NCBI GenBank assembly: GCA_963753725.1
Contig: CAVWDI010000009.1
Location: 62,001-126,000, forward strand
Direction: 5' to 3'
Length of the DNA stretch: 64,000 nucleotides
Origin: CAVWDI01 sp963753725
GTDB lineage: Bacteria; Chloroflexota; Anaerolineae; Anaerolineales; UBA4823
Positions 18,372 to 26,594 of the stretch are shown piece by piece. A model generated the notes under the pieces. That model had not been told where the DNA came from and did not search any database. It worked only from the letters and a program-made list of their open reading frames with translations. The position numbers and the translations under genes were made by a program. Position 1 is the first letter of the stretch. Every line of letters starts with the position of its first letter.

Positions 18372-19631
18372 ATGGAAAATTATGATGTAAAAGATATCAA
18401 ATTAGCGGAAGGTGGGCGCAGGCGAATTGAATGGGCTGAACGGGAGATGCCGGTATTGCGATTGATCCGGGAAAGGTTCAGTAAAGAGCGCCCGCTGGAA
18501 GGTACGCGGGTGTCTGCGTGCTTGCATGTGACGACTGAGACTGCCAATCTCATGCAAACATTACACGAAGGGGGAGCCGATGTGGTATTGACGGCCTCTA
18601 ACCCGCTTTCCACCCAGGATGATGTGGCTGCTTCACTGGTAAGCCATTTCGAAATCCCGGTGTATGCGGTCAAAGGGGAGAGTAATGTGACCTATTACAA
18701 GCATATCGACGCGGCCATCGATCACAGACCGCATATAACGATGGACGATGGGGCGGATCTAGTCAGCACACTGCATAAAGACCGGCGTGAGAACCTGGAT
18801 GAGGTGATCGGAGGTACCGAAGAGACCACCACGGGCGTGATCCGCTTGCGAGCTATGGCTGCAGACGGCGCGCTCAATTTTCCAGTTATCGCTGTGAACG
18901 ATGCGCAAACCAAGCATTTCTTTGACAATCGATATGGGACAGGTCAATCTACCATCGATGGTATTGTGCGGGCAACCAATGTACTCCTGGCAGGAAAGAA
19001 CTTTGTGGTGGCTGGATATGGTTGGTGTGGGCGCGGCCTGGCAATGAAAGCGAAGGGAATGGGAGCCAACGTGATCGTCACGGAAGTTGACCCGCTTCCG
19101 GCTCTTGAGGCGCTGATGGACGGCTTCCGGGTTATGCCAATGGCAGAAGCGGCATTAATTGGTGATATTTTTGTGACTTTGACGGGTGACCTGAATGTCC
19201 TCGACCGACACCACTTCGAGGTGATGAAAGACGGTGCGATTGTCGCTAATTCTGGTCACTTTAATGTGGAGATCAATATACCGGCGCTGGAAGAAATGTC
19301 AAAGGATAAACGGCTGGTAAGACCATTTGTTGAACAGTATGAACTCGAGGATGGGCGCTATATCAACTTGCTGGGTCAGGGGCGCTTGATCAACCTGGTC
19401 TCAGCAGAAGGGCACCCTTCCAGTGTGATGGATATGTCCTTCGCAAACCAGGCTTTGAGTTTGGAATTTATGTTAAAGAATGCTGGTGAGCTTGAGAATA
19501 TTGTTTATGCGGTTCCTGGAGATATTGACAGTGAGATCGCCAAATTAAAACTTGAAGGTATGGGTATTGAAATAGATATCCTTACCCCTGAACAGGTTGC
19601 TTATCTGAATTCCTGGACTGAGGGCACATAA
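18372..19631 (+). CDS. ahcY: Adenosylhomocysteinase
   Basis: AhcY hydrolyses S-adenosylhomocysteine to adenosine and homocysteine, using bound NAD. Diagnostic blocks are ACLHVTTETANLMQTL, GGTEETTTGVIRLRAM, NDAQTKHFFDNRYGTGQS, the Rossmann motif VVAGYGWCGRGLAM and the C-terminal GQGRLINLVSAEGHPSSVMDMSFANQAL. At 419 residues it is the shorter form lacking the 40-residue insert of many proteobacterial enzymes. The start is ATG 18372, with TGGAG 6 bases upstream; an in-frame TTG at 18354 is less likely. It is the third gene of the salvage cluster, and its stop faces the IS110 element. Confidence 0.95.
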   Translation: MENYDVKDIKLAEGGRRRIEWAEREMPVLRLIRERFSKERPLEGTRVSACLHVTTETANLMQTLHEGGADVVLTASNPLSTQDDVAASLVSHFEIPVYAVKGESNVTYYKHIDAAIDHRPHITMDDGADLVSTLHKDRRENLDEVIGGTEETTTGVIRLRAMAADGALNFPVIAVNDAQTKHFFDNRYGTGQSTIDGIVRATNVLLAGKNFVVAGYGWCGRGLAMKAKGMGANVIVTEVDPLPALEALMDGFRVMPMAEAALIGDIFVTLTGDLNVLDRHHFEVMKDGAIVANSGHFNVEINIPALEEMSKDKRLVRPFVEQYELEDGRYINLLGQGRLINLVSAEGHPSSVMDMSFANQALSLEFMLKNAGELENIVYAVPGDIDSEIAKLKLEGMGIEIDILTPEQVAYLNSWTEGT

Positions 19632-19806
19632 AATATTAGATGCAACGCACACCGCGCAGCGTCCCCTGGAAACTGCAAGTGCATTGCATCATTAAATTTC
19701 AATATGCAACGCACAGAAAGCATGTGCATCGCATCATTAAAGAAAGCAAGGTGCGATGCACTCCGCGTAGCGTCCTGAATTTATGAGGGATTAAAAGTGC
19801 GTTGCT
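19632..19806. repeat. Array of related hairpins beside the IS110 transposase
   Basis: Arms of the type RTGCRAYGCAC recur in opposite orientations and make three hairpins read on the minus strand. One spans the end of the transposase gene (GCAACGCAC ... GTGCATCGCA). The next is GATGCGATGCAC with GTGCGTTGCAT around a 9-base loop. The last is GATGCAATGCAC with GTGCGTTGCATC around a longer loop. The sequence CCGCGCAGCGTCC also recurs as CCGCGTAGCGTCC. This is either the structured 3' non-coding part of the element or an intergenic palindrome cluster it targeted. Confidence 0.65.
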
Positions 19807-20788
19807 TGAGCATATAGAAGACGACGGTTAATAAGCGTCGAGCTACAGCCACTTTGGCAGCTACCTTGCCACAACGAGGAAGCAAGTTTTCGTGAACCAC
19901 ATACCAGCGTTTGCTGCTGCGACTCGCAACGGTCGCTGCTCTGGTCATAGCTCCTCGTAACAAAGATGAACCTTGTTTCGAGATACGCCCATGCCTCACA
20001 ATAACATCACTGCTGTGAATTTTGGGTGTCAACCCAGCCCAATTGCATAATGCCTTGGCAGAATGGAAACGGTGGATATCACCGATCTCAGCCATGATCG
20101 TTGTGGCGGTGACTTGACCAATACCCGGCATGGACTTAAGCAAACGTACCATCTGGTTTTGTTCCGGGCTAAGTTTTATCTCTGCTTCTACGATTTCAAT
20201 TTGCTTACTCAATTCGTCAATCAGGTAAAGATGGTCGTGTAGAACCTTTTTGGCAGCTGTTCGAAGTTTGGTCTGCATGACTTCTTCCAGAAACTCTCGA
20301 CCTTCGACACCAAAAAGATCACTTACTGGAGATGCGATATTGTAGCTGGCCAGGACCGCATGGGTGCGATTCTTGACCTGTGTGCGCATTCGTACCAATT
20401 GATCCCGATGCCGGATGTACGTTCGCAAATCACGAATGTCTTTTGGAGCTGCATATGAGGTCGGTAAAAAGTCCAGACGAGCCAGGTTGGCAAGCACCTT
20501 GGCATCGATATGGTCCGCCTTTACCACTGCAGAGGAGATGGCTTTCAGTTCTTTCGGATGGGCCAGATCTACTCTCTCAACATGTTGGGATAAGTGATCA
20601 TACATAAATGCCCAGTTGCGAGTAGCTTCCATCACAGCGTGTGTGTCTTTGGGCACATTTTCGACTAGATATTCTTCGATTTCGTTATTCGAAATGCGCC
20701 GTTCATCGATCACCTCACCTGTTTGGTTCATCAAAACCATATAGGTTCTCTTGAGGTGTAAGTCAATTCCGAGATAAAATGGGTACAT
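19781..20788 (-). CDS. IS110-family DEDD/serine transposase
   Basis: This 335-residue transposase has the RuvC-like DEDD domain at its N-terminus, with Asp9 in GIDLH, Glu54 in VMEAT, and Asp92 and Asp95 in KADHIDAKVLA. A coiled-coil-like linker follows. The C-terminal Tnp_20 domain has MPGIGQVTATTIMAEIGD and the proposed catalytic serine in SKQGSSLLRGAM. All catalytic residues are present and the frame is unbroken, so the enzyme may be active. An AAGGAGAG ribosome-binding site precedes the ATG. IS110 elements are known to use a structured bridge RNA to choose target and donor sites; which flank would encode it here cannot be settled from one copy. Confidence 0.95.
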   Translation of the reverse strand: MYPFYLGIDLHLKRTYMVLMNQTGEVIDERRISNNEIEEYLVENVPKDTHAVMEATRNWAFMYDHLSQHVERVDLAHPKELKAISSAVVKADHIDAKVLANLARLDFLPTSYAAPKDIRDLRTYIRHRDQLVRMRTQVKNRTHAVLASYNIASPVSDLFGVEGREFLEEVMQTKLRTAAKKVLHDHLYLIDELSKQIEIVEAEIKLSPEQNQMVRLLKSMPGIGQVTATTIMAEIGDIHRFHSAKALCNWAGLTPKIHSSDVIVRHGRISKQGSSLLRGAMTRAATVASRSSKRWYVVHENLLPRCGKVAAKVAVARRLLTVVFYMLKQRTFNPS

Positions 20789-20864
20789 AGCGTCTCTCCT
20801 TTTATGTTACTGCACCTTGACTTTCGATCGCTATAACCTAAGTACCTAAACCATTTTCCCTGAT

Positions 20865-21949
20865 TTACAATTCCTCTTCAACTTCTTCCTCCTCCACCAT
20901 ATCTTCTTCCATCGGGTTGGGGAGGTCTCCACTTAAAGTTTGCTGGCGAACCGCAAGTTCAATTTCTTCCGTCAATTCGGGATTTTGGCGCAGGTATTCT
21001 TTTGAATTCTCTCTACCCTGACCAAGGCGAATGTCGCTGTAGGAATAAAAGGAACCACGCTTGGTGATGATATCCAGACCGGTAGCGAGGTCAAGCAGAT
21101 CGCCAACTCTGGAAATACCTTCGTTATACATGATGTCAAATTCCGCTGTTCTAAAGGGCGGCGCTACTTTGTTCTTTACGACCCTCACCCGTGTGCGGCT
21201 GCCGATAATTTCTGATCCCATCTTAATCGATTGAATGCGGCGAGTATCCAGGCGGACGGATGAATAAAATTTTAGCGCCATACCGCCTGTTGTGGTCTCC
21301 GGACTTCCAAACATAACCCCAATTTTTTGGCGTAACTGGTTTGTGAAGATGACTGCAGTGTTGGTTTGTTTAATCGCGCCGGAAAGTTTACGCAGGGCTT
21401 GTGACATCAATCTGGCCTGCATACCCATCTGGGCATCACCCATATCACCCTCAATCTCAGAGCGCGGTACAAGCGCCGCCACTGAAGTCAATCACAACAA
21501 TATCCACCGCGCCAGAGCGTACAAGAGTCTCTGTTATTTCAAGCGCCTGCTCCCCCGTATCGGGTTGGGAAATCAGCAGGCTGTCAATATCGACACCACA
21601 ACGGGCTGCATAGGGCGGATCCAGGGCGTGTTCCATGTCAATGAAAGCGCCTGTACCACCCAATTTCTGCGATTCGGCAACGATGTGCTGGCAAACCGTA
21701 GTTTTACCAGAAGCTTCTGGTCCATAAATTTCTGTTATCCGGCCAGCGCGGGATACCGCCAACACCCAGCGCAATATCCAGGGACAACGCGCCGGTTGGG
21801 ATTACATCGACGGATAAATGATGCGCTTCACCCAGGCGCATTATTGAACCATCACCATAGCGTTTGGCAATATCGCCAAGGGCATTATCCAGGGCAACTC
21901 TTTTTAAATCATCCAGTCCGCCAGCGGTTGATTTTTCACTTTTCGCCAT
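20865..21949 (-). CDS. recA: Recombinase RecA (two frameshifts)
   Basis: RecA drives homologous strand exchange and activates the SOS response. The frame is MAKSEKSTAGGLDDLKRVAL at the start, Walker A GPEASGKTT, the NQLRQKIGVMFGSPETTTGG loop with the L2 region, and an acidic tail EEDMVEEEEVEEEL. Two breaks interrupt it: an extra base at 21745 (GGIPR should run into GRITEIYGPE) and one extra A at 21485-21486 (VVID should run into SVAALVPRSEIEGDMGD). Corrected length is about 360 residues. An essential-class, otherwise perfectly conserved gene with two isolated insertions argues for sequence error. The IS110 element lies directly downstream but leaves the C-terminus intact. Confidence 0.94.
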
Positions 21950-21980
21950 ATAATTAACCTCTCCCGTGCAGTGATAATTA

Positions 21981-22008
21981 AGTTTAGCACAAGTGTTCTA
22001 TTTGTCAA
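21981..22008 (-). promoter_or_regulatory. recA promoter with SOS-box-like palindrome
   Basis: On the minus strand, TTGACA (22008-22003), a 16-base spacer and TAAACT (21986-21981) form a strong promoter. The spacer contains AGAACACTTGTGCT (21999-21986), an imperfect palindrome one base away from the Gram-positive-type LexA core GAAC-N4-GTTC. A repressor bound there would block RNA polymerase. Confidence 0.6.
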
Positions 22009-22054
22009 GGGTTGTCATCTCAGGATTTACCACGATCTGGAGATGTCCTTTGCT

Positions 22055-22453
22055 CTAAGTGTCGTTAATTGGAATTCGGAATTGTATTTCGGATCGATCT
22101 ACAACCTGTTTATTGATTGGTTTCGTCTCTTGATTTGAATCGTTCCCTTCAATAATCTCGGCGAAATACAATTTTGCATCGAGCGTGTATCCTTCACCGG
22201 GGCTGGAATCGGGCAGGTGCATGGTCAATTCAATTTTTCGATACATGCTTTCAATTATACTGGCAGAGGCAGCGATTTCGCCACTTTCGTTGCGTATGAA
22301 TAAATCCGCATTTGGACGTTTTTGAAATGGATCTACTTCAATGTATACGTGGATTAGTTTGTCGCCGGGCCAGGGTTCAGCAGTTAATTTCCGAATTCGG
22401 ACTTCTTCCGGGGGGAGCGGTATTTCATCCGGGTCGTTGAAAAAAATATCCAT
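22055..22453 (-). CDS. Conserved hypothetical protein
   Basis: The family is not recognised. The 132-residue protein has no signal peptide or membrane segment. It is predicted to be mostly beta-strand, with an N-terminal acidic stretch (FNDPDEIPLPPEEVRIRKL), a middle part resembling a beta-sandwich (DKLIHVYIEVDPFQKRPNADLFIRN) and a C-terminus ending in RSEIQFRIPIND. It starts 2 bases after the degV stop and is therefore co-transcribed with it. A role with DegV or in the recA neighbourhood cannot be inferred further. Confidence 0.65.
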   Translation of the reverse strand: MDIFFNDPDEIPLPPEEVRIRKLTAEPWPGDKLIHVYIEVDPFQKRPNADLFIRNESGEIAASASIIESMYRKIELTMHLPDSSPGEGYTLDAKLYFAEIIEGNDSNQETKPINKQVVDRSEIQFRIPINDT

Positions 22454-22455
22454 GA

Positions 22456-23304
22456 TTACATACCGCAGCAGTATGCGATAGCGACTGTCCCAGGTCCTGC
22501 GTGTGTGCCTATTACAGGACTTACTTCGGAGAAAACGATTTCGTATGGGTCATATTTTTCTTTTAATGCTTGAAGAAGATACTGGGCGTCTTCAGGGGAG
22601 TTGGCGTGTAATGCAGCAAAATGCAGGGCTTCCTTTCCGTCTACTCTTTCGTCAACCAGCGCCAACAACCTGGCAAGCGATTTTTTGCGCGTACGTACTC
22701 GTTCAATGGCTTCAATTTTTCCATCCACAACCTCTAATATTGGCTTGAGGTTTAATGCTGCCCCAAGGTAGCGGCTGGCGCCGCCAATTCTTCCCCCGCG
22801 GTGTAAAAATTCCAACGTATCGACCGCAAAAATCACACCAGTGTGTATCTTTGCCTCTTTCGCTATCTGAATGCACTCATCCATGCTGGCGCCACTGGCT
22901 GCGGCTCTTGCTGCCAATAGAACCTGGAACCCAAGTGCCATGGCGGTTGTATTCGAGTCGACAATTTCAATACTAGCTTTAGGCATTTCATTTTTTACCT
23001 GGGTTGCCGATGAAATGGTTCCTGATAATTTTTCGGCGACCAGGATTAAGAGAATCTGGCTGCCTTGTTCTATCAGTGGAGATAATATTCTTTCGAATGA
23101 TTTGGGGGTCACCTGTGAAGTGGAAGGCATAACCTGCGCTGTTTCGAGGCGTTTGTAATATTCCTCCGGCAAAATATCTACACCATCCTCAAAAGTTTCC
23201 TCGCCCCAAATTAATACCTGTGGCGCGACGTGGATTGAATACTCTTTTAAAAGATTTTCAGGGATATAAGCAGTGCTGTCAGTGACAATAGCTACTTTTG
23301 ACAT
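22456..23304 (-). CDS. DegV family fatty-acid-binding protein
   Basis: DegV/FakB proteins bind a fatty acid and present it to the kinase FakA for phosphorylation and use in phospholipid synthesis. Family blocks are IVTDSTAYIPENLLKEYSIHVAP, PSTSQVTPKSF, SGTISSATQVKNEMPKASIEIVDSNT and the C-terminal VIGTHAGPGTVAIAYC, with the ligand-contacting THAGPG. The length of 282 residues is standard. CGGAG lies 8 bases before the ATG at 23304. The next gene (unknown, 132 residues) is 2 bases downstream. No FakA kinase is visible in this window. Confidence 0.92.
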   Translation of the reverse strand: MSKVAIVTDSTAYIPENLLKEYSIHVAPQVLIWGEETFEDGVDILPEEYYKRLETAQVMPSTSQVTPKSFERILSPLIEQGSQILLILVAEKLSGTISSATQVKNEMPKASIEIVDSNTTAMALGFQVLLAARAAASGASMDECIQIAKEAKIHTGVIFAVDTLEFLHRGGRIGGASRYLGAALNLKPILEVVDGKIEAIERVRTRKKSLARLLALVDERVDGKEALHFAALHANSPEDAQYLLQALKEKYDPYEIVFSEVSPVIGTHAGPGTVAIAYCCGM

Positions 23305-23405
23305 AGTGGATCACTCCGTGGATTTTATTAATTTTGTGATTAATTTCGCTATCAAGCTAAAACCCCTCTTTGATTATTAAGTTACGTCAACAATTCTGGT
23401 ATACC

Positions 23406-23434
23406 TTGACCAATTTCCACGAACTTGCTAAAAT
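23406..23434 (+). promoter_or_regulatory. Promoter of ffh, near-leaderless
   Basis: TTGACC (23406-23411), a 17-base spacer and TAAAAT (23429-23434) form a good promoter. The GTG start of ffh at 23443 lies 8 bases after the -10, and no Shine-Dalgarno sequence precedes it, so the message should start at or next to the GTG. Confidence 0.75.
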
Positions 23435-23442
23435 GTTGTGCT

Positions 23443-24765
23443 GTGTTTGAGAACCTGACAGATCGTTTGAATGATGTTTTCAAAGAACTCCGCCGCCGGG
23501 GAAAGCTCTCGGAGGCGGATGTTGATTCTGCCATGCGTGAAGTTCGATTAGCATTACTGGAAGCCGATGTTAATTACAGCGTGGTAAAAGATTTTATATC
23601 CAGGGTGCGTGAACGCGCCGTGGGTCATGAAGTCGTTAAGGCGCTCAACCCTGGTCAGCAGGTGGTTAAGATTGTAAACGAGGAGTTGATCAGCACTCTT
23701 GGTGATCCTGAACCGCTCAATTTAAGTGGACCGCGACCGCGGACGATCATGCTGGTTGGTCTGCAGGGTTCAGGTAAAACAACAGCCTCAGGTAAATTAG
23801 CCAGTTCGCTGCGATCACAGGGTGAGCGGGTGCTAATGGTTGCAGGTGATCCTTACCGCCCGGCAGCGGCACGCCAGCTGGAAACCCTGGGAAACCAATT
23901 GGATATCCCTGTTTTTGTGCAGGAAAATGTTGCGCCGCCTGAATTGGGACGCAAGGCGTTAGATTTTGCAGGGAAAGGCGGACACACAGTTGTTATTTTC
24001 GATACTGCTGGACGTTCACAGCTCGATGATGAGATGATGGATGAACTGCATGGAATTGAGCAGCAGGTAAAACCTGTAGAAATTTTACTGGTTGCTGATG
24101 CAATGATGGGGCAAGAAGCCGTCAATATCGCTCAAGGATTCGGTGAGGTAATTACGCTGACCGGATTAATTCTTACGAAGATGGACGGCGATGCACGCGG
24201 CGGCGCAGCTATTTCTATCCGCTCAGTCACCGGTGTACCGATCAAGTATCTGGGTGTTGGAGAAGGGCTTGAGGCTCTGGAAGTATTCGAGCCCTCGCGT
24301 CTCGCAAGCCGTATCCTTGGTATGGGGGATGTTATCGGACTGATCGAGAAGGCCGAAGAGGCTTACGATGAGGAGGTCGCCCTCGAGCAGGCTGAAAAGA
24401 TGATCTCCGGTCAATTCACCTTGGAAGATTTCGCAGACCAATTGGGAAAGATCCGGAAAATGGGTCCCATAGGCCAGTTGTTGGATATGATGCCCGGTGG
24501 AATGGGTCAGATATCAAAACAAATCTCTCCACAGGATGCTGAAGACCAGTTGAAAAGGACTGAAGCGATCATCAATTCGATGACAAGGCAGGAAAAGCGC
24601 AAACCCGAGCTGCTGAATGCATCCCGCCGCAGGCGCATTGCGAGTGGGTCCGGGACACAGGTGCGGGATGTCAATCAATTAATTAAACAGTTCAGACAGA
24701 CGCAAAAGATGTTTAAAATGTTGAAAAAATCAGGCGGGCGGGGTATACCCGGATTGTTCGGATAA
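23443..24765 (+). CDS. ffh: Signal recognition particle protein Ffh
   Basis: Ffh is the GTPase subunit of the signal recognition particle that targets nascent membrane proteins to SecYEG. The N domain begins FENLTDRLNDVFKELRRRGKLSEADVD, the G domain has GLQGSGKTTASGKLA, DTAGRSQLDDEMMDEL and TKMDGDARGGAAIS, and the Met-rich M domain contains KMGPIGQLLDMMPGGMGQ and ends RDVNQLIKQFRQTQKMFKML. The frame is open from a TTG at 23425, but GTG 23443 gives the family N-terminus and fits the promoter spacing. It is the first of a housekeeping run that continues with rpsP. No SRP RNA gene was found nearby. Confidence 0.96.
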   Translation: MFENLTDRLNDVFKELRRRGKLSEADVDSAMREVRLALLEADVNYSVVKDFISRVRERAVGHEVVKALNPGQQVVKIVNEELISTLGDPEPLNLSGPRPRTIMLVGLQGSGKTTASGKLASSLRSQGERVLMVAGDPYRPAAARQLETLGNQLDIPVFVQENVAPPELGRKALDFAGKGGHTVVIFDTAGRSQLDDEMMDELHGIEQQVKPVEILLVADAMMGQEAVNIAQGFGEVITLTGLILTKMDGDARGGAAISIRSVTGVPIKYLGVGEGLEALEVFEPSRLASRILGMGDVIGLIEKAEEAYDEEVALEQAEKMISGQFTLEDFADQLGKIRKMGPIGQLLDMMPGGMGQISKQISPQDAEDQLKRTEAIINSMTRQEKRKPELLNASRRRRIASGSGTQVRDVNQLIKQFRQTQKMFKMLKKSGGRGIPGLFG

Positions 24766-24925
24766 AGTACTGGTTCAAACTTCAGATTAAAAGTCGGATG
24801 AAATAATTGAAGTTTTAATATATAATTGGTCGGCAACTCGTCATTTGCGTCCTTTCCACGCTCCCTCTCGTGACAGGTTGTACAAAAATTCAATTAAGTA
24901 GAAGGTATAGAAGGAGAATTTATTC

Positions 24926-25709
24926 ATGGTACGTTTACGTTTACGTCGAGTTGGAGCTAAGAAACAGCCAAGTTACCGTGTAGTTGCGGCGGATAAGGAA
25001 TCGCCGCGTGATGGAAGATTCATCGAGAACCTGGGTTTTTATAACCCTCGCACTGAGCCGGCAACAATCCAATTAAAGGAAGAGCGCATATACGATTGGA
25101 TGAGTAAAGGCGCTCAAATGAGTGATGCAGCCGAAAAAGTATTTAGAAGCGCAGGGCTTCTCGAAAGATATGAGCGCTTTAAGCAAGGCGAACCGGTGGA
25201 GGATTTAGCACAAGAAGCGAAAGCTGCTGAAGCGGCACGCAATATTAATCCGAAGACCCAACGGCAAGCTCCTGCAAAAGCGGGTAAGAAATCGAAAGCT
25301 GAGCCGGAAGATGAACCAGTTGTGGCTGAAGTAGAGAAACCGGTTGAGACAGTCGAGGAAGAAGCGGCGGTCGAAATCGAAGAGGAAGCTGTTGCAGTGC
25401 AGGTTGAAACTGAACTGGTGGAAGAGGCAGAAGCCACACCGGTGGAAGAACCAGTGCCGGAAGAAGAACCAGGCATCGAGGACACACCTGAAGATGTGGT
25501 TGATGAAGAACCTGCGGAAGCGCCAGAATCAGACGATCAGGCTGATGCAGAACCCGTAGAAGAAAATGAAGGTGAGAGTGAGGCAGAAAGTCCTCAGGAA
25601 GACGCACCTGCAGAAGAAATTCCTGCGGACAGAATCGCCTGCAGAAGAATCACCTGAAGAAGAACCTGAAGCGGAAGAACCGGAAGAGGGCGAAGTTAAA
25701 TCCGGATAA
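24926..25709 (+). CDS. rpsP: 30S ribosomal protein S16 with long acidic C-terminal tail (frameshift near end)
   Basis: Residues 1-80 are a typical S16 (VRLRLRRVGAKKQPSYRVVAAD, ESPRDGRFIENLGFYNP, GAQMSDAAEKVF). About 180 more residues follow, almost all Glu, Ala, Pro and Val in short repeats such as EEAAVEIEEEAVAV. A break at 25630, one extra C, turns the frame into a premature stop at 25657; removing it restores ESPAEESPEEEPEAEE and a stop at 25707-25709. AAGGAG lies before ATG 24926. S16 is usually about 80-90 residues, so the tail triples its size. It is followed by khpA, rimM and dprA, the common S16 gene neighbourhood. Confidence 0.93.
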
Positions 25710-25743
25710 GCCGAATAACTGTTTTATAGGAAGATAGTAACCT

Positions 25744-25980
25744 ATGAGAGAATTGATCGAATACATAGCAAGCTCTTTGGTTGATGACCCATCACAAATC
25801 GATATTCGCCAGTTCAAACGTGGATCCCAAATCACTTTTAAACTTCGCGTATCGAGGGATGATATGGGTAGAATAATAGGTAAAGGCGGAAAAGTAGCCA
25901 ACAGCATACGCACACTGCTCAGGGTTTCAGCTGCTCAAGAAGGTAAAAGCGCTACCCTGGACATTGTTGAGCCGAGATGA
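25744..25980 (+). CDS. khpA: KH-domain RNA-binding protein KhpA (YlqC)
   Basis: KhpA is a small single-KH-domain RNA-binding protein that in Gram-positive bacteria works with KhpB in cell-size and division control. The 78 residues show the KH fold with the nucleic-acid-binding GXXG loop in GRIIGKGGKVANSIRTLL. It lies between rpsP and rimM, its almost universal position, and its stop overlaps the rimM start by 4 bases (ATGA). Confidence 0.93.
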   Translation: MRELIEYIASSLVDDPSQIDIRQFKRGSQITFKLRVSRDDMGRIIGKGGKVANSIRTLLRVSAAQEGKSATLDIVEPR

Positions 25981-26543
25981 AGGAGCAAAGCACTCCTGCG
26001 AATCAAGAGGATTCAGCAGGCTCGCCTTCGTCTGGCGAGCCTGTCTTCTTAGTTATTGGAAAGCTGCGCCGGCCGCATGGTCTGCATGGTGACATGTTGA
26101 TGGAGCTGCTCACCGATTTTTCGGACAGTCTAAAACCAGGTGTCGAAGTTTATATCGGCGAAGAGTACAAATCATTAATCATTCAGCGCTGCCGCTGGCA
26201 TGGTAAATTAATGCGGATTGCTTTTGAAGGCTTGGAAGATCCGGAAGCGGTAGGTAAGTATCGAAATACTTTTGTTTATGTTCAATCCAAGGACCACCCA
26301 GAGCTCCCAGATGGTGAGTATTTCCACCGTGAATTGATTGGCTTGCGGGTGATTGATGAGGGTGGAAAAAATTTAGGCGTTGTTGATCAAATTTTGGAAA
26401 CTGGCGCTAATGACGTGTTGTTAGTTATAGATGATGAGGATCATGAGATCCTGCTGCCTGTAATTGATCCGGTTATACTGGATATCGATCTGGATAAAGG
26501 TGAAATCCAGGTGCATATATTGCCGGGGTTATTGCCGGAATAA
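25977..26543 (+). CDS. rimM: Ribosome maturation factor RimM
   Basis: RimM helps assemble the 30S head around S19. After a 20-residue low-complexity start (STPANQEDSAGSPSSGEP), the RimM N-terminal barrel appears with VIGKLRRPHGLHGDMLMELLTDF, followed by a PRC-barrel-type C-terminal part (DGEYFHRELIGLRVIDEGGKNLG, ETGANDVLLV, ILLPVIDPVILDIDLDKGEI). The 188 residues match the family. The start overlaps khpA by 4 bases. No trmD or rplS follows; dprA comes next instead, so the usual rpsP-rimM-trmD-rplS order is broken here. Confidence 0.94.
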   Translation: MKEQSTPANQEDSAGSPSSGEPVFLVIGKLRRPHGLHGDMLMELLTDFSDSLKPGVEVYIGEEYKSLIIQRCRWHGKLMRIAFEGLEDPEAVGKYRNTFVYVQSKDHPELPDGEYFHRELIGLRVIDEGGKNLGVVDQILETGANDVLLVIDDEDHEILLPVIDPVILDIDLDKGEIQVHILPGLLPE

Positions 26544-26594
26544 GTTGTAGTTAGAATTACGTGGGTAAAATATAAAGCTTCCAAAGAATGCCAG

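Larger units (their letters stand above)
19632..20864 (-). mobile_element. IS110-family insertion sequence (maximum span, ends not resolved)
   Basis: The element lies between the stop codons of ahcY and recA, so its ends must fall within these 1233 bases. It holds one transposase gene, with 76 bases before it and 149 bases after it. No terminal inverted repeats or target duplication are obvious, as expected for IS110. The longer and structured flank is 3' to the transposase gene, which recalls the IS1111 branch where the non-coding RNA lies downstream. Confidence 0.75.

Noticed and set aside
19640..19775. CRISPR array beside the IS110 element
   Set aside because: The repeated units are inverted hairpin arms with unequal spacing and only three copies, and no cas genes are nearby.
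24766..24925. Possible SRP RNA or tRNA gene between ffh and rpsP
   Set aside because: No conserved SRP RNA tetraloop region or tRNA arms could be built from the sequence.
25114..25607. Minus-strand Ser/Leu-rich frames opposite rpsP
   Set aside because: They mirror the acidic repeat tail of S16 and have no start signals.
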